Assembly: GCA_946648015.1 (NCBI GenBank)
Contig: CAMPCZ010000005.1
Coordinates: 1 to 36,070 of the forward strand
DNA: 36,070 nt
Source of the DNA: an uncultured Clostridia bacterium
Lineage (GTDB): Bacteria > Bacillota > Clostridia > Christensenellales > CAG-1252
Reading direction: 5' to 3'
In this document: positions 22,150 through 28,771 of the stretch, piece by piece
Position numbering within the stretch: position 1 is the first letter of the stretch
How the letters are laid out: each line of letters opens with the position of its first letter
Made by a program: the position numbers and the translations under genes
Notes under the pieces: generated by a model
The model's database searches: none
What the model was told of the DNA's origin: nothing
What the model saw: the letters and a program-made list of their open reading frames with translations, nothing else

Positions 22150-23454
22150 ATGATAGCCACCGCTTGCATTGCGGGCGCCGCATTTTTGCTGCTGACGCTG
22201 TCCATACTGTTTTTGCCCACCCTACGTTTGGGCAAATTGCGCCTGTCCACCTATTGGATAGTGGCGCTTGTAGGCGCAGTCGTATTGGTTGCGTGCGGTT
22301 TTGCCTCGCCCAAAAATATATGGGAGCACCTCACCGCCACGGGCGACGTCAATCCTCTCAAGATATTGGCGTTGTTTTTCTCTATGACGTTTTTGTCGGT
22401 ATATTTGGACGAAGTGGGGTTGTTTCGGCATTTGGCGTCGGTATGTGCGGGGCGTGCGGGGCACAGCCAATGGTCGCTTTTTTTCGTTTTGTATGCGCTG
22501 ACTGCGCTGCTCACCGTTTTTACGTCCAACGACGTGGTCATTTTGACGCTTACGCCCTTCATTTGCTTTTTTTGCAAAAATACAGACGTGGACCCGGTAC
22601 CCTATCTCGTGGGCGAATTTGCCGCCGCTAACACTTGGTCGATGATGCTGGTCATCGGCAATCCCACCAACGTCTATTTGTCCACCTATTGGGGCATAGG
22701 CTTTGTGGAATACTGCAAGGTAATGGCGCTGCCTACGGTGGCGGCAGGCGTTGCGCAGGTGCTCATCATAGCCCTTGTGTTTTGGCGTAAAATGCGCCGC
22801 CCGCTGTCGGGCAATACCCAACTCTATGCCATAGAGAGCAAGCCCGATCTTGCGGTGGGTCTTGCGCATCTTTTGCTATGCCTTGCCTTTTTGGTGGCGT
22901 CCGGCTACGTGGGTATACCTATGTGGCTGGTCGCCGTAGCGGCGGCTCTATCGCTTGGCGTATGCGCCGTGGTGGTGCGCCTTGTCACCCGCAGTGGCTG
23001 GGGCTATCTGGGGCATACTTTGGCGCGCTTGCCGTGGCAGTTGGTGCCCTTTGTGCTGTCCATGTTCGTCATCGTCATTGCGCTCGATACCCAAGGCGTT
23101 TCGGGCGAAATAGCGCGCGTATTGGGGCAAAATGCCCCCATTTGGGCGTATGGCGGCGCCTCGGCCGTAGCCAGCAATCTCATCAACAACATACCAATGA
23201 GCATTTTGTTTGCCACGTTGCCGCAGTCTCTGCCCGCAATGCAGGCGCGGCAGGCGGTATTCGCCACCATCGTGGGCAGCAACGTGGGCGCGTTTCTTAC
23301 GCCCATCGGTGCCCTTGCGGGCATAATGTTTACCTCGCTTATTGCGCGCTATCAGGTAAAATACGGTTTTCGGCAATTCATAGGGTACGGTTTGCTCGTC
23401 GGACTACCCACCTTGGCCGCAGCGTTGGGTGTGCTGTGCGCCACCGCGCGTTAG
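22150..23454 (+). CDS. ArsB/NhaD-type (ion transporter superfamily) permease
   Basis: A 434-residue integral membrane protein with about 11 hydrophobic segments. FTSNDVVILTLTPF (near residue 130) and NLINNIPMSILFATLP (near residue 345) are the paired re-entrant motifs of ArsB/NhaD/SLC13-like transporters, which move arsenite, Na+/H+ or dicarboxylates. No ArsR, ArsC or ArsA gene is nearby, so arsenite export cannot be asserted. The start at 22150 is the first ATG after the rplL terminator; it lacks a Shine-Dalgarno and I see no promoter, so it may depend on readthrough. The track's longer ORF runs into rplL and is not used. Confidence 0.8.
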   Translation: MIATACIAGAAFLLLTLSILFLPTLRLGKLRLSTYWIVALVGAVVLVACGFASPKNIWEHLTATGDVNPLKILALFFSMTFLSVYLDEVGLFRHLASVCAGRAGHSQWSLFFVLYALTALLTVFTSNDVVILTLTPFICFFCKNTDVDPVPYLVGEFAAANTWSMMLVIGNPTNVYLSTYWGIGFVEYCKVMALPTVAAGVAQVLIIALVFWRKMRRPLSGNTQLYAIESKPDLAVGLAHLLLCLAFLVASGYVGIPMWLVAVAAALSLGVCAVVVRLVTRSGWGYLGHTLARLPWQLVPFVLSMFVIVIALDTQGVSGEIARVLGQNAPIWAYGGASAVASNLINNIPMSILFATLPQSLPAMQARQAVFATIVGSNVGAFLTPIGALAGIMFTSLIARYQVKYGFRQFIGYGLLVGLPTLAAALGVLCATAR

Positions 23455-23457
23455 CGC

Positions 23458-23486
23458 TTGCTTTCGGTAGGCGGCTATGCTACAAT
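23458..23486 (+). promoter_or_regulatory. Promoter of the ATP-grasp gene, -10 box six bases before ATG
   Basis: TTGCTT (23458-23463), 17 bases, TACAAT (23481-23486) with a TGC extension. AGTGGT then separates it from the ATG at 23493, so transcription should start at the A of the start codon. The same architecture is seen at 15010 and 14898. Confidence 0.75.
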
Positions 23487-23492
23487 AGTGGT

Positions 23493-24380
23493 ATGAAACG
23501 CGCCCTCATTCTCAACAATGCCTATATGCAGTTGGATAGTTATCTCTATCAATCCCGACGCCTTGCCGAGGAGTTGGGTGCTTTGGGCGTGGAGACCGAC
23601 GTGCGGCGCAACGATTTTTTCGCCGTCGCCATAGATGACGCGGGGCACATAGACTTGCGCTTGGACAAGTACGATTTTTGTGTTTATTTGGACAAAGACA
23701 AGTACGTTCCCTATCTGTTGCAGGCCAAGGGCTTGCGGCTATTCAATAGTGCCGAGTCGGTAGAGGCGTGCGATGACAAGATGACCACGTTCGTGCGTTT
23801 GGCAGAGGCGGGCATTGCCGTGCCCTACACTTTGCCGGGATTGCTGTGCTTCGACAACGGTGCCGCCATTCCCGAGGCCGTGTATGCCGACGTGGAGGCA
23901 AGGCTCGGGTATCCTATGGTCGTCAAGTCGAGTTTCGGCTCGCTGGGCAAGGGCGTCTACAAGGTGGACGACAGGGCCGCGCTTTGCGACGTGCTCTCGC
24001 GGCTCAAATGCAAACCGCATCTCTTTCAGCGCTACGTGGGCACATCTTGCGGCCGCGACGTGCGCGTGCTGGTGATAGGCGGCGAGGTGGTTGCCGCCAT
24101 GCTGCGTCGCTCCGGCGGGGATTTTCGCTCCAACATCGAGTTGGGCGGTACGGCCACGCCCTATCGAGTGCCTGCCGCTCTTGCCGATGAGTGTCGCCGC
24201 ATCAGCGAATTGTTGGGGCTGGACTATTGCGGCGTCGACTTCTTGTTCGGGCCCGACGGCTTTGTGCTTTGCGAGGTCAATTCCAATGCCTTTTTCGGGG
24301 GGCTTGAGCGCACGACGGGCGTCAATGTGGCGCGATGCTATGCCGAATATATTTGTCGCACCGTCTACGGGAATATGTAG
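23493..24380 (+). CDS. RimK-type ATP-grasp ligase-like protein
   Basis: A 295-residue cytoplasmic protein; the start at 23493 is set by the promoter directly upstream. The ATP-grasp core has LGYPMVVKSSFGSLGKGVYK near residue 140 (glycine-rich ATP loop), LFQRYVGTSCGRDVRVLVIG near residue 180, and the metal-binding VDFLFGPDGFVLCEVNSNAF near residue 250. The layout matches the RimK/LysX/CofF group, which adds amino acids to a carboxylate. The N-terminal pre-ATP-grasp domain (about residues 1-90) is unlike any I recall, so the substrate is unknown. No partner gene gives a clue. Confidence 0.8.
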   Translation: MKRALILNNAYMQLDSYLYQSRRLAEELGALGVETDVRRNDFFAVAIDDAGHIDLRLDKYDFCVYLDKDKYVPYLLQAKGLRLFNSAESVEACDDKMTTFVRLAEAGIAVPYTLPGLLCFDNGAAIPEAVYADVEARLGYPMVVKSSFGSLGKGVYKVDDRAALCDVLSRLKCKPHLFQRYVGTSCGRDVRVLVIGGEVVAAMLRRSGGDFRSNIELGGTATPYRVPAALADECRRISELLGLDYCGVDFLFGPDGFVLCEVNSNAFFGGLERTTGVNVARCYAEYICRTVYGNM

Positions 24381-24402
24381 TGTACGCTCAAAAAAATGTA
24401 TC

Positions 24403-24430
24403 AAAAAAGCGAGGACGTCCTCGCTTTTTT
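24403..24430. terminator. Bidirectional terminator, perfect 28-base palindrome
   Basis: AAAAAAGCGAGGAC followed by GTCCTCGCTTTTTT. It ends the ATP-grasp transcript on the plus strand and the 45-residue peptide transcript on the minus strand; it lies 22 bases from one stop and 7 from the other. Confidence 0.93.
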
Positions 24431-24437
24431 GTCGTTG

Positions 24438-24575
24438 TTAGGATTTACCGCAATCCTTGGTGCTGTTTTTGCCGTTGCCTGCGGATTTGCCGCAATCCGT
24501 TGTCTTTTCGCTGCAATCGCTCGTTTTGCTCGTGCAATTCGTACTCTTTTTGACGCTTTTGGTTTTGCCTTTCAT
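24438..24575 (-). CDS. 45-residue Lys/Ser/Thr/Cys-rich peptide with repeats
   Basis: The track lists a 135-residue ORF that includes this at its end, but the better start is the ATG at 24575: AGAGGT lies six bases upstream, and the longer N terminus is unlikely. The peptide begins MKGKTKSVKKSTNC and then repeats a seven-residue theme: NCTSKTS, DCSEKTT, DCGKSAG, with a final DCGKS. Four cysteines and many lysines. I recall small Lys/Asn/Ser/Cys-rich peptides of this kind in gut Clostridia, with no known role. A terminator directly follows, which supports an expressed gene. Confidence 0.6.
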   Translation of the reverse strand: MKGKTKSVKKSTNCTSKTSDCSEKTTDCGKSAGNGKNSTKDCGKS

Positions 24576-24726
24576 AAATACCTCTTTTGCCGCACCTTGA
24601 TTTGCCGTAGCCGATGCGACATATTCAGTATGTGCAGCAATAGCCCGCCTACTCGCCGCGGCGTTGCCATTTTTTGGAGGCGGGGCTTGGCCGCATATCG
24701 CAGGCGATAGGGGCATATAACACAGT

Positions 24727-25323
24727 ATGAACGTAGTGTTTGCGGTGCTATTCGTATCGGGCGTGGTGTTGGTGGCGGTCTCGTCGCCCGACGCCTTGTT
24801 GGGCGTGTTGCTCGACGGCACTTCGGGTGCCGTTGCCTTGGCCATTCGCTTGGCAGGGGTGTACGCCTTGTGGCTGGGTGTGTTGCAAATATTGCAAGAT
24901 AGCGGCGCCGACCGCTTGTTGGCGCGCGTCTATCGCCCCTTGCTATCGCGCCTGTTTCGCGGCGAAAGCGAGCGCACGCAATCTCTTATCGGGCTCAACC
25001 TGACGGCCAACCTGTTGGGTTTGGGCGCAGCGGCCACGCCGATGGGTATAGCCGCTGTAGAGAGTATGTCGCACGGCGAAGCGGCCGCCACCGACAATAT
25101 GATTTTGTTCTTTATCCTCAACGTTACGGCGGTGCAACTGTTGCCCACCACGGTGATGGCGCTATTGGCGTCGCACGGCGCCGCCAATGCCGCAAGCATA
25201 GTTTTGCCGGGGCTTTTGAGTTCGCTTGCCACCGCCGTTTTTGGGCTGCTGACGGTGAATGTTGTGCGCATCGTCGGTGCCAAAATGCCCCAACGTATGC
25301 GCCAAAAACGATGCAAACGATAG
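24727..25323 (+). CDS. spmA: Spore maturation protein A
   Basis: SpmA and SpmB act together in dehydration of the spore core; SpmA is a membrane protein of the nucleoside-recognition (Gate) family. At 198 residues the length fits. Typical parts: GVYALWLGVLQILQDSG near residue 42, then NLTANLLGLGAAATPMGIAA near residue 95. No Shine-Dalgarno is present; ATATAA ends six bases before the ATG (24715-24720), but without a -35, so a leaderless start is only possible. The stop region overlaps spmB by 13 bases. Confidence 0.92.
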   Translation: MNVVFAVLFVSGVVLVAVSSPDALLGVLLDGTSGAVALAIRLAGVYALWLGVLQILQDSGADRLLARVYRPLLSRLFRGESERTQSLIGLNLTANLLGLGAAATPMGIAAVESMSHGEAAATDNMILFFILNVTAVQLLPTTVMALLASHGAANAASIVLPGLLSSLATAVFGLLTVNVVRIVGAKMPQRMRQKRCKR

Positions 25324-25844
25324 TTTTACCATTGAATGCCGCCGACTATATATTGCCCGCCGTGCTGTTGGCGGTGGCCGTGGTGGGGCTGGTGTGCAAG
25401 GTGCCGCTGTTCGACAGTTTCGTCAAGGGAGCGGGGCGTGCGCTCAAGGTGGTAGCCGGCGTGTTTCCCTACTTGGCGGCGGTATTCGTGTGTGTACATC
25501 TGTTTGCCGCAAGCGGTTTGCAGGACAAGGTGGCCGCGTTCCTATCTCCCGTATTGTCGGCGGTGGGCATTCCTGCCGAGTTGGTGCCCTTGCTGCTGGT
25601 CAAACCGCTGTCCGGCTCGGGGTCATTGGCCGTGTTGGAGCAGATCATCGTGGACTACGGCGCCGACAGCGACGTTGCGCGCGCCGCGTCGGTGTTGGTG
25701 GGCAGCAGCGAAACGGTGTTGTACGTGGCCGCCGTCTACTTCGGCACGGTCAGCAACAAACGCTTGCGCTATGGTTTGCCCGTCGCTTTTGCTTGTACCG
25801 TCGCGGGAGCGCTTTTTTCGTGCTGGGCGGTGCGCTTTCTATAG
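25311..25844 (+). CDS. spmB: Spore maturation protein B
   Basis: Partner of SpmA. 177 residues, several membrane helices, with the Gate domain. Typical elements are LFDSFVKGAGRALKVVAGVF near residue 33, a KPLSGSGSLAVL segment near residue 98 and VLVGSSETVLYVAAVYFGTV near residue 128. The ATG lies within the end of spmA. Together with spmA this indicates endospore formation or at least its ancestry; other sporulation genes are not in this window. Confidence 0.93.
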   Translation: MQTIVLPLNAADYILPAVLLAVAVVGLVCKVPLFDSFVKGAGRALKVVAGVFPYLAAVFVCVHLFAASGLQDKVAAFLSPVLSAVGIPAELVPLLLVKPLSGSGSLAVLEQIIVDYGADSDVARAASVLVGSSETVLYVAAVYFGTVSNKRLRYGLPVAFACTVAGALFSCWAVRFL

Positions 25845-25871
25845 CGGTTTTGCGGGATTTTGCATTTTTAC

Positions 25872-25900
25872 TTGAATACGATGCTCGATTGTGGTATAAT
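25872..25900 (+). promoter_or_regulatory. Sigma-A promoter of the 25934-30346 operon
   Basis: TTGAAT (25872-25877), 17 bases, TATAAT (25895-25900) with a TGG extension. The leader holds a small hairpin, GTCGCC (25908-25913) with GGCGAC (25917-25922), directly before the AGAGG ribosome binding site. Confidence 0.85.
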
Positions 25901-25933
25901 CATTAGTGTCGCCTTTGGCGACCAGAGGTTAGT

Positions 25934-26494
25934 ATGGCAGACAAAAGCAGTACGAGCAAGTTCTTCTTGGGCGTGGCGGTAATGTTGGCGCTCAAGATAG
26001 TGGGGACGGTGATATGGCAGTTTATCAAAATTTTGGCCAACGTCATCGTCTATTTTGGCTTGTACGTTCCTTTTTTCTACTTTTTGTTGGGCACGGTCTT
26101 TGTGGGGCTGGGCGCTTTTAGTTTTTCGGTCGTCAGCATCAATATGATTTTGTTTTACGTGGGCTTGGCGTTGTGCTTTGGCGTGGCCGTTTGCATATTC
26201 GTGCGCTCCTATGGCAAAAAGCCCGTTTCGTCGGTGGTGCAGGGCAGTGCCGACGCCGTGCGCCGCGTCGCGGGGGAGCGTCGCCGCGCTCGTCGCCGCA
26301 CGCGTGTGGTAGCCGACACCGCGCAGGAGTCCGCTTCGGCCGCTCGGCCTTTGTTCATCTACTACAGCGAGCAAAATCCCGACCATTTGGTGCACGAATA
26401 CGAGGATTATTTCGACGTTTATCTCGATGACCGCGTTCACCCGATCAGTTTTCTCAAGCGGGTGGATAAGCCCAAATCGTCGGCGGGGGCATAG
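25934..26494 (+). CDS. Membrane protein of unknown function with Arg-rich segment
   Basis: A 186-residue protein. Three hydrophobic helices are visible (about residues 10-35, 38-62 and 68-92). The following cytoplasmic part has an Arg-rich stretch (GERRRARRRTRVV, about residues 115-127) and a C-terminal segment with LFIYYSEQNPDHLVHEYEDY and VHPISFLKR. I recognise no family. AGAGGTTAGT lies before the ATG. It heads an operon with the acyltransferase and flavoprotein genes, so a link to envelope lipid or sugar chemistry is possible but unproven. Confidence 0.75.
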   Translation: MADKSSTSKFFLGVAVMLALKIVGTVIWQFIKILANVIVYFGLYVPFFYFLLGTVFVGLGAFSFSVVSINMILFYVGLALCFGVAVCIFVRSYGKKPVSSVVQGSADAVRRVAGERRRARRRTRVVADTAQESASAARPLFIYYSEQNPDHLVHEYEDYFDVYLDDRVHPISFLKRVDKPKSSAGA

Positions 26495-26495
26495 T

Positions 26496-27419
26496 ATGAC
26501 CACTTGGTACGAGGGTATGCCCTTGCCCGATCGGCGTCTGTTGCCTGCGGCGCGCCGACGCATTTGGGAACTCGATTTTTTGCGGGGTGTGTTCATTTTG
26601 CTGATGATAATGGATCACACCTTTTTTGATATTGGTTACCCCTATATGTTTGGCGACGCTTGGGCCTATTCGGGCAATGCTTTCGCGGCCAAAATGGTGG
26701 CGTTTTGCCAATTTTATTGGGAAAACCCCGCGCGCGAATGGGTCCACGACGTCGTATTGTGGGGTTTCTTTGTGCTGTGCGGCATGAGCGTGGCCTTTAG
26801 CCGCAACAACTACTTGCACACCGCCAAGATAGCGGTGTGCGCCGTCATTTTGACGATGGGCACCTCGCTCGCCGAGAATTGGGGCATGGGTGAGGGCATC
26901 GTGGTGCGCTGGGGCGTGCTGCATATGTTGGCCGCCGCTTCGTTGCTGGTGGCCGTCGTATACGGCGCCGTGCGCCGCAACCGCGCCGCCCAAATCGCCA
27001 CCTTTTTTGCGTTGGGGCTGGCATTCTATTTGGTGGGGGTATTCTACCTCGACCGTCATAGCTGGCCCGCCCGCCCCGCGTGGTTGTGTATCATTTCGCC
27101 CAAAATGGGTAGCAGCTATCTCTTTACGCCGGGCGACAGCTTCCCCATGATGGGGTATATAGAGGCGCTTCGCGGCTATTCGCCCTATCTTGCCGTTCCT
27201 TTCGTTTCCCGCGTGTTGTGGGGCGCCGCTTTGGTGCCGCTTCTGTATCCCACAAAACGCACGCTGTTGCCGCGCCTCGACCGCGCTTGGCATCGGCCCG
27301 TATGCTTTGTGGGGCGGCATACGTTGGAGATCGTCATCTTGCACCAAGTCGCCATACCCGTGGTATTGGCGTTGGCGTCGGGTTGGTTCATCACCCCCGG
27401 CAATTACGTAATTTTTTAG
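26496..27419 (+). CDS. DUF1624/HGSNAT-like membrane acyltransferase
   Basis: A 307-residue multi-pass membrane protein; start at 26496 is directly after the previous stop, with GGGGGC upstream. The N-terminal motif ELDFLRGVFILLMIMDHTFF (residues 24-43) is the mark of the heparan-alpha-glucosaminide N-acetyltransferase catalytic family in bacteria (PF07786-type). RWGVLHMLAAASLL, a further conserved histidine in FVGRHTLEIVILHQ near residue 275 and several helices support it. The acyl donor and acceptor are unknown; cell-surface glycan acylation is an inference. The next gene follows after eight bases with AGGAGGGT. Confidence 0.82.
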   Translation: MTTWYEGMPLPDRRLLPAARRRIWELDFLRGVFILLMIMDHTFFDIGYPYMFGDAWAYSGNAFAAKMVAFCQFYWENPAREWVHDVVLWGFFVLCGMSVAFSRNNYLHTAKIAVCAVILTMGTSLAENWGMGEGIVVRWGVLHMLAAASLLVAVVYGAVRRNRAAQIATFFALGLAFYLVGVFYLDRHSWPARPAWLCIISPKMGSSYLFTPGDSFPMMGYIEALRGYSPYLAVPFVSRVLWGAALVPLLYPTKRTLLPRLDRAWHRPVCFVGRHTLEIVILHQVAIPVVLALASGWFITPGNYVIF

Positions 27420-27427
27420 GAGGGTCT

Positions 27428-28735
27428 ATGATCAAAATAGCTGTGGTCGGCGCCGGCGTCGGCGGTGTGGTGTGCGCATTTTATTTGGCGCGAAACGGGT
27501 ATGACGTTACGGTCTACGAGCGTTGCTCGCTCGACGACGTTACCTATTCTTGGCACGACGATATAGCGGTGGAATCCTTCAAGGATATAGGCCTCGGTAT
27601 GCCACCCGAAAACCTCTATTATCCCAAGCGAAATTGGACGTTCGTACCCCCTCTTTCCACCATGCACGTCTATGCCGGTTTGCCACAGCCTACCGACGTA
27701 TCCATTTCGCGGCGGGGGCTGCTGCATTGGCTTGTCGCCCAAGCCCAAGCCGAAGGCGCGCGTTTTGTTTTTGAGACGGAGGCGTCGCTTTGGGTGGAGG
27801 ACGATCTGGTGGTGGGGCTCACGGTAGACGACCAAAATATACCGTACGCTTTGGTGGTGGACAACGCCGGCGTGGATAGCGCGATCCGTCGTGCTCTGCC
27901 CCCTTCTTGCGGCATACGGCGCGAAGCGTACCGCGACGAGGTTTTTTGTGCATACCGCGCGTTTTACAGCCGCCGAGAGGGCGTAAGCGTGGCGGATAAC
28001 GAAACCAATCGCGTGTATTTGTTGCACGAGGGCGGCAAAGGCATCAGCTGGTGCATAGCCGACCCCACGCAACCCACCGTGGACGTACTCATCGGCCGCT
28101 TGGGCGACTTGGGGGAGGACGCGCTGGCCACGTTGCTTGCAAAGTTGCGCGAGGACAATCCCATCCTCACCGACGAGTTGACGTCGGGCGGTGCGGTGTA
28201 CCGTATCCCCGTGCGGCATCCCGCTTGGCGAATGGTGGCCGACGGCTACGCGTCGCTTGGCGACAGCGCCTTTATGACCATACCTATGCTGGGCTCGGGT
28301 ATGGCTGCCGGAATGGTGGCAGGGCGCATATTGGCCGAAACGGTGGTGGACAGACAGAGCGTCAGCAAAGAGGCGCTGTGGCATTATCAGGTGGCCTACT
28401 ACGATTATTGCGGCGCCGAGCATTGCGGCGTAGACGTCATGAAACGCTGGTTGTTGTCGGCCGATCCTGCCGACGTGCGTTGGTTGTTTGAGAGCGGCGT
28501 GCTGTCCGCGGACAATATCAACGCGGGCGCCGCGGGCGAAAATATCAAGCTGCGTTTTGGCGAATTGGTGCAAAAAGGCGTCAAGGGGCGCAAACGATTG
28601 GGCTTGCTGCTCAAACTGTCGGGTTTGCTGGGCGATTGCGCCAAGGCTGTGCGCTTGGCGCGGCGGATACCACGCGTGTACGACCCCGCGGAGGTCGAGG
28701 CTTGGCAGGCCAAAATGGAGGCTTTGTACCAATAG
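27428..28735 (+). CDS. FAD-dependent oxidoreductase, geranylgeranyl reductase-like
   Basis: A 435-residue flavoprotein; start at 27428 (MIKIAVVGAGVGGVV) has AGGAGGGT upstream. The N-terminal dinucleotide fold GAGVGG is intact, SISRRGLLHWLVAQAQAEG is near residue 97, and GDSAFMTIPMLGSGMAAGMV near residue 278 matches the second FAD motif of the geranylgeranyl-reductase/p-hydroxybenzoate-hydroxylase group. The C-terminal third is helical. Family members reduce polyprenyl chains or hydroxylate aromatics; substrate is not predictable. It sits between a membrane acyltransferase and ComEC. Confidence 0.8.
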   Translation: MIKIAVVGAGVGGVVCAFYLARNGYDVTVYERCSLDDVTYSWHDDIAVESFKDIGLGMPPENLYYPKRNWTFVPPLSTMHVYAGLPQPTDVSISRRGLLHWLVAQAQAEGARFVFETEASLWVEDDLVVGLTVDDQNIPYALVVDNAGVDSAIRRALPPSCGIRREAYRDEVFCAYRAFYSRREGVSVADNETNRVYLLHEGGKGISWCIADPTQPTVDVLIGRLGDLGEDALATLLAKLREDNPILTDELTSGGAVYRIPVRHPAWRMVADGYASLGDSAFMTIPMLGSGMAAGMVAGRILAETVVDRQSVSKEALWHYQVAYYDYCGAEHCGVDVMKRWLLSADPADVRWLFESGVLSADNINAGAAGENIKLRFGELVQKGVKGRKRLGLLLKLSGLLGDCAKAVRLARRIPRVYDPAEVEAWQAKMEALYQ

Positions 28736-28771
28736 CGCACTTGCCGCCCGATCTCATTCGTTATACCAAAG

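Noticed and set aside
22150-23454. Arsenite efflux operon
   Set aside because: The permease has ArsB/NhaD motifs but no arsR, arsC or arsA neighbour; the motifs are shared by Na+/H+ and dicarboxylate carriers, so arsenic export cannot be claimed.
22878-24380. 500-residue ORF version of the ATP-grasp gene
   Set aside because: The N-terminal 200 residues overlap the permease gene in another frame; promoter and start at 23493 define the true gene.
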